From the NCBI GenBank assembly GCA_902702965.1, contig CACRXP010000001.1, positions 2,202,084-2,266,083 of the forward strand: a stretch of 64,000 nucleotides of DNA. Direction: 5' to 3'. The position numbers and the translations under genes were made by a program. This stretch comes from Spirometra erinaceieuropaei (Eukaryota > Platyhelminthes > Cestoda > Diphyllobothriidea > Diphyllobothriidae). This document shows, in pieces, positions 49,595-60,749 of this stretch. The stretch's first letter is position 1, and the number at the start of each line of letters is the position of its first letter. The notes beneath the pieces are model-generated. The model made no database searches and was not told the DNA's origin. It saw only the letters and a list, made by a program, of their open reading frames with translations.

Positions 49595-49995
49595 TCTATG
49601 ACACTCCCATTCCGCGGGATCCGAGGGAGATATGACGGTATGCCTGGGGGCGGTTCCAGCCGCGCCAGCCGTCGCTCTTTTTTGTGTTGGTTAAAATCCG
49701 GGTCAAGTGTTTATCTTGGACCAGGGGATGCGATGGTACGCCTAGGTACGAGTCCGGCCGCGCCAGCCACATGCGCCCGCTCCTGCCTCTGGTCTTCTCA
49801 ACTATGTCTTTACACCGAGCCCAGGTGGAGGGGGTGGAGAAATTGCGTAGATTCAGCGAAAGTCCACTATCACTACTAAAAGAGTCACGCACAAGTCACC
49901 GTACACATTATCACTCTACTATGGAGAACATGGCGGACATCGTCGGTCGCAACGCTCGAACTGTCATTTGGAAATATTTCATGAGCTAGGTCACT
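49595..49995 (+). repeat. Family B interspersed repeat (plus)
   Basis: It shares ttgtgttggttaaaatccgg, gaccagggg, gcgatggtacgcctaggt, gcgccagccacatgcgc and gattcagcgaaagt with the other copies. The open frames on both strands (98-114 codons) come from its G+C-rich composition. It ends near 49995, just before a SINE cluster. Confidence 0.65.
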
Positions 49996-50034
49996 TTCCG
50001 TATTGATACTGACGAGATCAGCCACGGAGAGAAG

Positions 50035-50170
50035 TGAGGCAGATTATCCATTTCTGGCCTGCTAACCCTTGTCAATCAGCCCTGCCCAACTCCAGGATTC
50101 TAACCCAGCCGCACCCTCTACCAGTGAGCCACAAGTCCGTCTTTTTGTCAGGTGCGGTCGGGAATATGAA
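50035..50170 (-). repeat. SINE copy (minus), cluster member
   Basis: In minus sense it shows box-A-like ggctcactggtaga, a head remnant, and then a hammerhead-like part with the core interrupted by one extra base (CTGATTGA) and GAAA intact. It abuts the tail of the next minus-sense copy. Confidence 0.65.
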
Positions 50171-50440
50171 CTACGTGAGAACTGCGTTCACCTCTCGGGT
50201 CACGGGACATGCTCGTCCGGTTGTGCCCTGGGGCTCAACCTAGAGCCTCTCCAGCAGCCGCACGTCGACTAGTAATATACTGGAATTGACATTACCAGTA
50301 GAAACAAGTGAGACTGGGATGGCCATTTCTGGGTTATTGGCCATTATTGGCCAGCCATATTGAACCCCAGGCTTTGCAGCCCCTGAAAATCTTGCGATCA
50401 GTAGGCGCTCCTCTACCATTGCTACTATATTCAACCGCAA
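50171..50440 (-). repeat. SINE copy (minus), cluster member
   Basis: A nearly full-length minus-sense monomer. The hammerhead-like part is 50312-50356: stem I GGCTGG with CCAGTC (all pairs or one G-U), GAAA intact, palindromic stem III ATGGCCAT and cleavage triplet ATC, but the core reads CCAATAA and stem II is weak. The tail carries cagcagccgcacg (on plus) and gggacatgctcgtccggttg. Confidence 0.75.
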
Positions 50441-50446
50441 CCAAAA

Positions 50447-50719
50447 GATAACGAGCTTGTGGCTCAGTGGCTAGGGCGCGGATTCAAGCTTCAGGGGTTG
50501 TAAAACATGGGGTTGGATATAGCTGGTAGGTGACAGCCGATAAACTAGAAATGGCCTTTCCAATCTCCGTTGTCTTCACCGATAACATAATTCTGCCTGT
50601 AATACAGACTGCTGGGCGGCTGCTGGTGCGGCTCGAGATGGAGTACGAAAGCGCAATGGAATGAGTGAGTTCCGCAACGCCATCGGTGAACGCATTTTAC
50701 TATCGTTTATGTACTTGAT
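50447..50719 (+). repeat. SINE copy (plus), cluster member
   Basis: It starts with a perfect box A, TGGCTCAGTGG (50460-50470). The hammerhead-like part at about 50521-50562 keeps stem I GCTGG / CCA, GAAA and ATGGCC, but the core reads TAGGTGA. The tail is typical: attctgcctgtaat, ctgctgggcggctgctgg, gagtgagttccg, ccatcggtgaacgc. It runs straight into the next copy. Confidence 0.75.
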
Positions 50720-50925
50720 TGCAACCGACAGGACAATGAGCCCCTGGTTCAATGACTAGGGTGTTGGACTTCTAACCAACAGGCTGCGGTTTCGAGCCGC
50801 AGGAGTCGAAAGTCCAAGGCTGGGCATGATTGACTAATGACGGCTTGAAGGCCGGAAACAATCATCCCAGTGCCCCTTGTCTTCGTCAATAATATCATTC
50901 TTCCCATATATAATACATGTCGATA
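50720..50925 (+). repeat. SINE copy (plus), tandem with previous
   Basis: It begins with gacaggacaatgagcc 284 bases after the same point in the previous copy, so the two are head-to-tail. A tRNA-like middle (ggacttctaaccaacagg) and box B GGTTTCGAGCC (50788-50798) are clear. The hammerhead-like part (about 50828-50871) has core CTAATGA, stem II CGGC / GCCG, GAAA and cleavage triplet ATC. Stem I is mostly lost. Confidence 0.75.
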
Positions 50926-51064
50926 TAGCGCACTCCTCACATAGGTACCAGCTGGAAGCCCAGGCCCGAGTTTTGCCGATACTCTGCCGCAGGTATTCGT
51001 CTCCCGGTGGGTCATCCAGCGTTCTTTGGGCGGTTTCTGGTATGCGAACTCCAGAAAATAATTA

Positions 51065-51482
51065 AGGTTATAATTTCAGAAATTATTCAGTGCGAGGCAT
51101 GGAGTTAAGTGTCCGGAACATGACATTTTTTAGGGTCAGACCCGGAGCTCCAATGAACATTTCGCTGGAAGAGAATCAGTTACAGTAGAATTACCACATA
51201 ATATCCATCCTACAAACAAACGGTACTACTAGTGGTATAATTTTATATGACAAATGTTCATATCGTACTCCCCACACAGGTATGGTATGGCCATCTGTAA
51301 CGGAAGTATACTACTAATAGTACTATTTATTCATGAGGTGGGCATTTCGTTGTTATTCCACAGTAGTTGGTCGCCTTCGACTCAAATGTTCATTTAAATT
51401 CCGGGTCTGACCCTAGACAATGTCATGTTCCGGACACATAACTCCATGCATTGCACTTAAAAATTTCTGAAATTAGTACCCT
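51065..51482. mobile_element. Foldback element with about 110-bp inverted ends
   Basis: The two ends are long inverted repeats. Left-arm landmarks are ataatttcagaaatt, aggcatggagtta, gtgtccggaacatgacat, tagggtcagacccgg and atgaacattt. The complement of the right arm has the same set in the same order, with a few differences. The centre (about 51215-51330) carries a second small symmetry around tactactagtggta / agtatactactaatag. No transposase frame is present. Target duplication and superfamily are not clear. Confidence 0.8.
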
Positions 51483-53035
51483 GACATCACAAATCAGTGT
51501 TTTACCTATTTAGGACCTGAATTTCGTACCCAAGATAGGCAGAATTCTCTCCCAAGTGTTGGTGTTAAGATGCTCGAAACAATTACAGAATGCGTCATGA
51601 ATCGTTTGGAAAGTCAGCAAAGAAAAAATGCTTCACGGACGCATTAGTCATCAGAATGAATAACGCCAAGTAACGAGGCGCCACTCACCCGATACGCAAA
51701 GGCAACCCTTCAGTCTCACTTAAACGAAGTCTTCCTTAAAGGCGACACCCTCGCGAGTCGAAGGCTGAATTATTCATTCGGCTAATCATCAAACCCCGCG
51801 ATCACTCCCAGACTAAACCGCGTCAAGGATCTTCCCAAATAAGACGCGCAATTAAAATTCCTCCGATCGCTGTACCGAGGAGCGTGATTCTCAATTTATC
51901 ATTGTCAAAGGTAACTTACGTCAGTAATTATTTTCCAAATTAACTACTCGAACGTAGACGACTATAGAGTTTTTGCATCCAGTGTTATTATTCGCAATTA
52001 GTGCTCGTCGATCGGTGAGTAGAACGTGAGTGCCAACCAGTCGGCACACAATTGCGTACCATATGGACGCATATAGTTTTCTGTCTCAAGCGGCGCGATC
52101 CACAAGTACCACCTCAACAGTTGGGCCCGCCATGAGTTGAGCGTTAATTTGTTCACTTTGATGTAGGTTTACGCTGAATCCATCTCGTTTGTTTCCTCCT
52201 CCATCCAGTATGTTCAATGAAAATCACGGACGCCAGAAGTGAAAGTTAACGGATCGGTTTACAACACTTAACGGAACATCTTCGCGTGCCATACAATACC
52301 TGAGTGTACACGTATTGGGCTTCATGCATTCAGGCTTTCCTACCACTCTTCAGTAAGAGCGCCACTAGGAGCAAGTTAAGAATAGACTACTTCGACCTGA
52401 CGTACAGGTGTAAGTCCGACTTACCTAATCGGCTGCCAGTCTATTAAGCCGGAACTGTTAATGTGTTGGAGTATTTTTAAAACGCGTTTGGATTTTGATA
52501 TTGAGAAACTTAGACGCTGAACAGAAGATGGGCCGATCTTACACCGTTTTCGTTCCGACGTAACTCATACCATGGGCAGGTGGAATTGAACACATTGACT
52601 CAGATGGCTTGATGTCTCTGTTTAACGCTTGTCTCACGCCAGCCCTGATATCACAGATATGAGGGGAACAGTTATGATCCGATCCTCGTTTACAAGGCAA
52701 AAGCACAGAAGGATGACTCACCCCGTCGTGGGGTAGTTTTTCGAGCCACGAAATTAAGACACTATTATTGATTTTATCATGCCAAAATCATTATGGCTAG
52801 CAGTGTTCTAAGTCTTCTCCAAGACTGATGTCTCAGTATCCAACCCTCTCTACCCTGTGTCAGCGACTAGTCGTAACCTTCCGGTCAGCTGACCATAAGG
52901 TCGGGTACAGATCGGCGTCCACCTAAAGCGAACCACAGGATAGCTACGAAAGCCACACCCGTCATCTCTTCATTGCCGTGGTCTGTTTCTGTTAATGACA
53001 TTGGGTTCAACTAGCATCTGATACTGGCGGTCAGG
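51483..53035. other. No gene recognised
   Basis: Short open frames only; no domain. Confidence 0.45.
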
Positions 53036-53455
53036 TCTACTGTAGAGGTGCTATCTTGAAATGTTACTCGAACGTCTGAAATATGTACTCGGTCCAAAAA
53101 GACTACTCAGGTAAAATTGTAATACTGATTATCGTGCAGCATACTCCAAGGATAATGCAGTCACAACTGGATGTCGGATTTTGAAAGAGCCTTTTTGGTC
53201 ATCCCAAAAACTACACCCTGTAAGAATGGCTACTGAAGTAGTAAGAAATTCGCAACTGACTTTCAATGTCGTTGTAGATCCAAGCATAAAAAACATGCAC
53301 AAAAATGTTCTATCTTGTGCCCACTTGGCATCAAAGTACGTCTTCTTCAAATTTCCGACTTGAAGAAGGAGTAACTTTCGACTTTTAAAACTTTTTAAAC
53401 TTCCCGAATATTATTTGGTTTCACCTTCCGTATCACTTGAATTGAGACCTTGCAA
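53036..53455 (+). repeat. R1-like repeat fragment, decayed
   Basis: It contains ctgattatc, then a gatgtcggattttgaaag segment, a gactttcaatg part, and tttaaaactttttaaa. This is the order seen in the R1 copy at 54515. It directly precedes the aldolase retrocopy. Confidence 0.4.
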
Positions 53456-53487
53456 ACTACATGCTGTATGTATTCCGTAAAAGGAAT

Positions 53488-54509
53488 ATCTCAATTCACT
53501 CAATTCCCTCTGAGGCCAAGCAGAAGGAACTCCGGGATATCGCTAATGCAATCTTCGCCACTGGTATAGGTATCTTAGCTGCCGATAAAAGTGTTTCAAC
53601 CATCGGAAAACGTTTCAAGAGCATCAATATGGAGAACACAGAAGAAAATAGGCGGTTACACCGGCAACTCCTATTAAGGACCGATCCCTGCTTAGCCAAG
53701 CATATTTCCGGAGTGAGCCTTTTTTACGACACTGTCTACCAGAAAAGCGGAGGACGGAACTCCACCAATCAAGTTACTTCAAGATCGTGGTATTATCACC
53801 GGAATCAAAGTAGATAAGAATGTTGCGCCTTTTGCTGGCACTTGGAACGAAATAACAACTCAGGGTCTGGATGTTTTGAGTGAGAGGTGTGCTCAATACA
53901 AAAAGACGGCTGCCACTTTGACAAATGGAGATGTGTACAGAAGATTATTGAAAGGACCCCATCATATCAGGCCATGATGGATAAAGTCAACGAGTTGGCG
54001 AGGTACGCCATAATATGTCAGCAGAACGGAATCGTCCCCATTGTGGAGTCGGAGGTTTTGCCTGATGGAACTCATGATCTGTACGTTGCTCAGCGGGTCG
54101 CTGAAGAGGTACTCGTTTGGTAGTATAAGGATTTGGCCGACAATCACGTGTACCTTGAGGGCACACTGCTCAACTCGAACATGATCACCGCTAGCCACTC
54201 ATGCAGCCCAAAGCTCTCCAAGGGGCAGAGTGCTCTCACAACAATCCAAACTCTGCAATGACGGGTCCAAGCCTCTATACCCGGTATTGTCTTTTTGCCC
54301 GGAGGTATTTCATAAGCGACGCAACCTACAACCTAAGTGTTATCAATGCCATGCCAGGCAAGAAGGCCTGGGTATTAACCTTCAGCTTTGAAAGAGCTCT
54401 CCAGGTCCCCATCATCAAGATCTGGCAGGGCATGAAAGAGAATACTCAGACTACCCAGAACGAGCTTTCAAAATTGGCTCAAACCAACTGTCTAGCGGCA
54501 TGTTTTCTA
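53488..54509 (+). pseudogene. Fructose-bisphosphate aldolase (class I) processed pseudogene
   Basis: Intronless and clearly class I aldolase. Recognisable blocks are KELRDIANAI and ILAAD (frame 1); GIITGIKVD and TTQGLD (frame 2, after a shift near 53745); [12 protein letters not shown] and [11 protein letters not shown] (frame 1, after a 1-base loss in the aaaaag run near 53902); and DATYNLSVINAMPGKK, WQGMKEN (frame 3, after a shift near 54315). In-frame stops are TAG 54121, TGA 54259 and TAA 54313. The Schiff-base lysine of the EGTLLK motif is Asn here (AAC, 54172-54174), and the Glu after ILAAD is Lys. The last 25-30 residues are missing, cut off by the R1 repeat. The lack of introns suggests a retrocopy made by LINE machinery. 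The glycolytic gene itself is not in this window. Confidence 0.92.
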
Positions 54510-54514
54510 TGTAA

Positions 54515-55475
54515 TATACAGTGCGTGACCTATCTCATGAAATGTTGGCTGAAATTCTGAAATGCGTTTTCGATTAGGAAGGATTACTTGGTCGTGGTTG
54601 TGATACTGATTATCTTAAGGCATATGCTTATAACGTTTTGGACTCAGCAAGATGTCGGCTTTTAAATGCACTTCTTCTCAATCTCATGAAAAAGCGTGCT
54701 CGGTAAAAAATGACTACCTAATTAGCATGCATTTTTCCCATTGATTTTCGATGGTCTTGGACATTTAAATATATTTTATAGAAACCACAAACAAAAATAT
54801 GCTCTCTATTAGGGGGCGCTCACCGATCGTTCATACAGAACTCACTCGTTCCGTTGTGCCTTATGGACTCTCTCTCGAGCCCAACCAGCAGCCGCACAGC
54901 GGCGCATGATATATAGGCAGAATAGTATTACCGACAAAGACAAGGGAGACTGGAAATGGCCATTTCTGGCTTATTAGTCGTCGTCAGCCAGCCATACCCA
55001 AGCCCGAAGTGTGGAACACCCGAGCCTCGAACTCGCGACCTGTTGGTTTAGAAGTCAACGCCTCTACTCACCGGGCCACGAGCCCGTTGCCTTGTCGGTT
55101 TTCGATCGGGAATATACAATGTTAGGGGGCGCTCACCGATCGTTCATACAGAACTCACTCGTTCCGTTGTGCCTTATGGACTCTCTCTCGAGCCCAACCA
55201 GCAGCCGCACAGCGGCGCATGATATATAGGCAGAATAGTATTACCGACAAAGACAAGGGAGACTGGTAATGGCCATTTCTGGCTTATTAGTCGTCGTCAG
55301 CCAGCCATACCCAAGCCCGAAGTGTGGAACACCCGAGCCTCGTCTTCCGAGCCAGTCTCCCTTGTCTTTGTCGGTAATACTATTCTGCCTAAATATGCTC
55401 TCTGTTAGTCAATCAATAGAGAATCACGGCCTCTTTATATTTTATACTTAAGGAAGGAGTATAATTAGGTTTTAA
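54515..55475 (+). repeat. R1 repeat, plus-sense arm of foldback
   Basis: The left arm runs from gtgcgtgacctatctcatg to gttttaaaaaagtttt and is interrupted by the SINE dimer at 54813-55389. Apart from that insert, it pairs as an inverted repeat with 55740-56105. Landmarks are ggaaggattacttggtcg, gatgtcggcttttaaatgc, cattgattttcgatgg, tcaatcaatag and aaggaaggagtataattagg. Confidence 0.8.
54813..55389 (-). repeat. SINE dimer with hammerhead cores, with target duplication
   Basis: A 577-base insertion flanked by AAATATGCTCTCTATTAG (54795-54812) and the same 18-mer with one mismatch (55390-55407). It contains a full 313-base monomer and most of a second head-to-tail one (54811-55029 equals 55124-55342 except one base seen), then a 47-base tail fragment in opposite orientation. 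Box A/B-like signals are present in minus sense (gggctcgtggcccggtg; gagttcgaggctcg). Each unit has a hammerhead-like segment (about 54950-54993 and 55263-55306): stem I GGCTGG / CCAGTC, core CTGACGA intact, GAAA intact, palindromic AATGGCCATT, but one extra base before CCAG and a weak stem II. Confidence 0.88.
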
Positions 55476-55479
55476 AAAA

Positions 55480-56105
55480 GTTTTCTAATTTCCGAAAAAT
55501 TTGGAGCCTCATCATGCGTTGCATTAGCGATTATTGATTACACTCTACAAGGTGCATGCGTTCCGCGTAAATAAAATCCCATATTTTCTATGTCATTAAA
55601 GAGATATCATACAGCGTCCATAAAATTTTGCAATGGATGCGGACCATGTAGTACATTTCATGAGGGGCAGTGGTAAACGGCCAGGTACGATGCTATGTGA
55701 ATGGACATATTGCGGTCTTAAAAAGTCTCATAATAAGAAACTTTTTAAAACCTAATTATACTCCTTCCTTAAGTATAAAATATAAAGAAGACGTGATTTT
55801 CTATTGATTGACTAAAAGAAAGCATATTTTGTTTATGGTTTCTATAAAATATATTTAAATTTCCAAGACCATCGAAAATCAATGGGAAAAATGCATGCTT
55901 ATTAAGTAGTCATTTTTACCGAGCACGCTTCCTACAGGAGATTGAAAAGAAGTGCATTTAAAAGCGGACATCTTGCCGAGTCCGGAATGTTATAAGAGTA
56001 TGTCTTAAGATAATCAGCATTACAGCCGCGACCAAGTAATCCTTCCTAATCGAAAACGCATTTCATAATTTCAGCCAACATATCATGAGATAGGTCACGC
56101 ACTGT
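55480..56105 (-). repeat. R1 repeat, minus-sense copy
   Basis: A fuller R1 copy in minus orientation. The segment 55740-56105 pairs with the arm 54515-55475. The segment 55480-55739 continues in minus sense with cctcatgaaatgtactac, ccgcatccattgcaaaattt, gtatgatatctctttaatg and gcatgcaccttgta, which are also found at 57830-58000 in plus sense. Confidence 0.75.
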
Positions 56106-56109
56106 ATTT

Positions 56110-57429
56110 GAGTTTATATGGGCCTCGCAAACCAATGGAAAAGAGCTTACATTACTTAAGTGGCCGTTTTTATGGACATGGCTTTTTCAGAGGGCCGAAA
56201 AAAACTAATCCAAGAGAAGGACATCTGACATGAATGAAATATCATAGATTCACGCCGCACGACTATTAATATCATAACTGTCCTGGAGTAATTTTTCGAA
56301 TCAAAAAGCTGTTTGCGGATTTCGGTTAACATTTCCCGTGACAGTACATCTACTGTGCTTCCTATTAAGACAGTCATCTGATAATTTTAAAAGGGTGAAA
56401 AGGACAAAGGTGTGTTTTATGGCCGAGGTCACATACTCCGTGGAGTAATTTTGCTAAGAGAAAACCACTGACGACATTTCTTAGTACGTGCCAGAGAAAA
56501 AAATAAAAAGACCTGGCGGTAGCTGTTGCTTGAGGGTAGTCGGGAATAAAAATACGGCAATATATTGTCTGTTGGACAATACTTGCAGAGGGACATTCAA
56601 TTCATTTACTGTTACCATTTAATATTAGAGAATAATGTCCCCTTTTCTATTGGTGACAATACGGGAGATTTACATATGTGATACCGCAAAGTTCTTAGAT
56701 GTCCAGCTCCTTTACTTAAAACAAATGCTCCCCAGAGTAAATACCCCCCCATAAACCAGGCTTTTGCCGTGAAAAGTAGCATTCAGTGAACGCTAACCTA
56801 TATTTCCAGATTTGCAACTGTTGCCACCGAACGCATAGGTAATGGCAAGATGCGCTGATACTAGTTATCTCTCTGATAGAGATGGTGCTGTTCGCATCCT
56901 GTTTTCTAGGTAAAGACAAACACCGTCTCTGCAAATACGGTGTGCACTTTATCTCAGGAGTAGAGAGTATGCGAGCTCCATTTCCAGCAAAAGTGTCAAT
57001 CATGGGAAGTAAACTCCGACTCATCCACACAGAACTCCATCTCGGTCAAGATGTTTTGGTTTCTCACGTTATACTTTGGTAATTGGGAATCTGTGTACCA
57101 AACTTCTTCCATGTCTGTCCTCCTGTCTTTCAGCCAGTAACTTTCTTGTCACCGAAGTCTCACCAGAGCCCAAAGGCTAACTCAATTATTCACCGATTCG
57201 ACAAACCCTGAAAAAACCTGGGTGAAACGTCTTAATAAAATCTCTGGTCGACTTGCAGGATGTCCTTGTTTTCTGTCTTGAACGATTTGTCATTCTTTAC
57301 AGAGCTCATAGAACGAGTCATCATCTCTCGGTAACCAGAATCACTAGGGTGACAAATTAGGGGGCTTCCTCCTCATGCATTCGGATTCTAGTCACCAGCA
57401 ACGTCTTCTACCATTAGTTGTCAACTGAT
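56110..57429. other. No gene recognised; R1-like fragment at 56150-56350
   Basis: 56150-56350 shows minus-sense R1-like order (ccgtttttatgg, aggacatctgac, ctgtttgcggatttcggttaacatttcc) and is decayed. A 104-codon minus frame at 56716-57030 has no recognisable motif. Confidence 0.4.
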
Positions 57430-58010
57430 ATTAAAATTGGAGACAATTAGACTACAGTGAGTGACCGATCTCATGAAATGTTGGCCGAAATTCTGAAATT
57501 CGTTTTCAATTAGGAAGGGTTTTTTTGGTCGGTTGTAATATTGATTAGCATTTTGGACTTGCTTTTAGATTTACTCCTTCTTGACCTCCTGCAGATACCG
57601 TACTCGGTAAAAAAAGTGACTACTTTCGTGGCATGCACTTTTCGTATTGATTTTTGATGATCGTATAAATCCAAATATATTTTGTAGAAAACGCGCACGA
57701 AAATAAGTTTTCTTTTACCCATTTGGTAGAAAATACAATTGTCTTTGCATTTAATGCGCGAAGAAAGTGTATATTTAGGATTTGAAAAGGCTTCTAATTA
57801 TGGGATTTTGAAGACCATGCGATGTCCATGCATTCAGGACCGCATATATCCGTCTATCGCTGCTCCTCATGAAATGCCCAACACAGTTCGGATCCATTGC
57901 GAAATTTCATGAACTCTGTGTGATATCTTCTTATAGGCATAGAGGAATATATGATTTTCCGTACGCCGAAAGCATGCACCTTGTTGGCTGATATCGCTGA
58001 ACACTGATGC
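57430..58010 (+). repeat. R1 repeat, plus-sense copy
   Basis: A colinear R1 copy: gtgagtgaccgatctcatg, ttcaattaggaaggg, a cttttcgtattgatttttg part, ggatttgaaaaggcttctaa, cctcatgaaatgcccaac, gatccattgcgaaatttcatg, gtgtgatatcttcttat and agcatgcaccttgttgg. It shows that R1 is about 580 bases long and that 54515-56105 is two R1 copies in inverted orientation. Confidence 0.75.
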
Positions 58011-58011
58011 A

Positions 58012-60255
58012 AAGACAGATCAGGATCAAAAATAATCGGGAATTGGGAAACTTCTTTTAAACTTGTTAGCTCAGAAAAAGACGGTTTGTCGAGTTAGATG
58101 AGATAAGAAGCTGTTTCAGGACAGTTGGTGCTCAGGTCTGTGTCTTTTATAGGAGAGTTTATTCAGGTCGGCATTGAAGCATAAATAATTTGAAGGGTAT
58201 GTAAATTAAAATAATTTAAAGAACATAATTTCGCAAAAAATCAATATCTGACCGTAGTAAAATTGCGACAAGTTCACTGGATATAGTTATACATTCATGG
58301 CGACATTCGCGTGCGCAAGAAGTGACCGAGCACTTCCAAATTCAGTACATGGATTTTGAAGCTTTTTCAAAAGCTGCATTCGTCTAGTTAAGAGCGACCG
58401 ATTCTGAGTCCAGGTACGAAATCCTGGCATGATAATGAGCCTAAGTCTAATACGATTTTCCACGCTTTATACAAATGCTTATTTGTTCTGAGACACCTTT
58501 CGGTCAAGAACCTTATTTGACAGTTGAAAGACCCCCAGATCATCTGGTAGCTGCTTACGTTCTTCAGGGTTTCCTCTTTTTGGAAAACTACTACACTTTC
58601 CGAATGGCCACAGTAATCTGCACGACAACCAAAGTAAATCAGTGGTTGTATTACTATCTGCGTTTTAAACCCGGCGATGAAATTAGAGAACGACGAAAAG
58701 TCTTTAAAGGACATTTCGTAAAGGTCATGCCATAGTCACGTTACAACGTTTCCAGAATCCATGGAGTCCTCTTGAGCACAGTAACTTACGTACGCGCCTT
58801 CCATATTCAGATATCTTCTACAATTATATAATATTTTTGACGGTTTTACGTCAGTAACTGGAGTTGCAAACAACCGGCTCTTTGTTACAAATGTGAACGG
58901 CGTCACGCAATTTCAATTATTTTCCTGTAGTGCATTCTACCTCACAGGCGGTCTTTGTTGTGCAACCTTTACAGCTCTATGTTTTAGCACTTGCTTGAAG
59001 GCTAGCATTATCTTCATAGCAATGTCCTCTGCTGTAGTTAAAACAACATAACTGGGTTGTTGCACTTTATACGAAGTCTGTTAATTAAGCGGGATCTGTG
59101 GATGACATGGACTGCACGCAAACCTGTGAGGCGCATTGGGACAACTATAACCCAGACTTCCTATTATGCACGATAAACCGTTATATACAGCGGCCTTATG
59201 AATTCTGCTTCAAGCGAATAGATGCAATAAACTTTGAAAACCTCATCGACTCCGCATACTTATAGGATGTTTATGAGTTTACTAACTAATATCTACTCAG
59301 AACTCCCTTTCATTGGCGTAGAGGGTTGTGAAAGAAGGGAAAACCTACAAGGGTTGATAACTACAAGAACTGGCTGTTTTTTTCTTGCTTGCAAGTTGTT
59401 GCTATCCAAAAGTTCCTTCAGAAATTGCTTTATCCTAATTGGTCGCTGGTCTGTAGAAGGAATAGACAAATAGTATGTGACAGTGCGGCTTCGCGAAAAG
59501 CACTACTGTAAAGAAGATTTCCAGAACGGATAGATGTCATTAGTTAGAGAGATGCACCTCGATCAAAGCCCTTCTGACAAAATACAGGGGTCGCGGCACG
59601 TCACGATAATGTAAATCAGACGAAATCGTGTGTATTAGGTGGTGATAATTTTCTGAACAAGAAAACTAAAGTGCGTCATCAATTTTCAGAGGCTAATGTA
59701 CTCTCTATACAGCTTGTTTTATAGGGTGTGGGGGTCGAAGGTAGCTTGATTAACCAGTGCTGCTTGCAAGGAACCCGCGCCTCATTGTCGGCCGCCGGTG
59801 AGACCCTACGCCCCCTCAGTATCCATCCTTGTGCAGATTATCAGGACATTGTGGGACCAATTTATACAGTGGTCGAAGACCTGCGGCTAGCAGATGCGGT
59901 TGAATGTAGGGACACCACGATCCTTCACAGAATCCGCGGTCGTGTTGGTTGTTTGTTCATACCCTCCGGTTGATGACAAACACATCCAGCCATGGAGATG
60001 TGGCGCATATCCCTGTAATGCTGGCTAGTGTCGGTTGCCGAAGTGGAAGTCTGCAAGCCCTGTGCTGATGATCATGGTGGCGCAGAAACTACTGGCTGCT
60101 GGGGGTCGGTGAAGTTTAGAGGTCGAAACACCAAGCATCCCGGAGGATACCTCAGTCTCTTTCAAGACTTGTTCTGGAAGTGGCATCTTCTCAGCTAGCC
60201 GACGGTTCTACCGTAACGAGCGACGAGATCCACCCCGTTCCTCACAGACAGGTCA
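58012..60255. other. No gene recognised
   Basis: Frames at 58388-58735 are open on both strands and look like decayed repeat. 59728-59973 is an 81-codon frame without known motif. Confidence 0.4.
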
Positions 60256-60605
60256 CAGTACAGGCGGCATGAGCGAAAATTAATTTTCGATCGTCGCTAC
60301 GAACGATGTCTACCGTGCGCTTCACAGCAAGGCGAGAACAGGCACACTGACTGCACGTAAATTAGTTTATAGTTGGGGTAGACTTTCGCAGCATCTACCG
60401 CACTCTCTCATCCTCCACACCTGAACCCAGTGTCAAGGCATAGCCAAGAAGACCGGGGGTGGGGGGATGGCGCATGTGACCGGCACGGCTGGGCCCGCAC
60501 CTAGGCGCACCACCGCATCCCCGGTCCACGACAAACAAGCACTTGACTAGGATTTTAACCAACAATAACAAATGACGGGTTAGAAAGTCAAGGACGACTG
60601 GACAA
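60256..60605 (-). repeat. Family B interspersed repeat (minus)
   Basis: On the minus strand it shows ggttaaaatcc, the accggggatgcggtggtgcgcc segment broken by substitutions, a gtcacatgcgcc part, and gaggatgagagagtgcgg, followed by gctgcgaaagtct and ataaactaattta. This is the plus-strand family B order. It links the 9.8/60.7 kb copies with the 33.9/49.6 kb ones. Confidence 0.6.
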
Positions 60606-60749
60606 CCATGCAAACGACCTGTATACTCAGTGGGAGCGCAAGCGCATCTACTGGCAAGGAATCGGATGCCAGGGGACTGTCGGTGAGCAGCCGGCTGCGA
60701 GGGCCACGGTTTGTTGAATCATGGCACAGAAGACGCATACAATCCGTTA

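Noticed and set aside
58388..58735. Overlapping frames of 86 and 108 codons on opposite strands
   Set aside because: They resemble decayed interspersed repeat; no motif.
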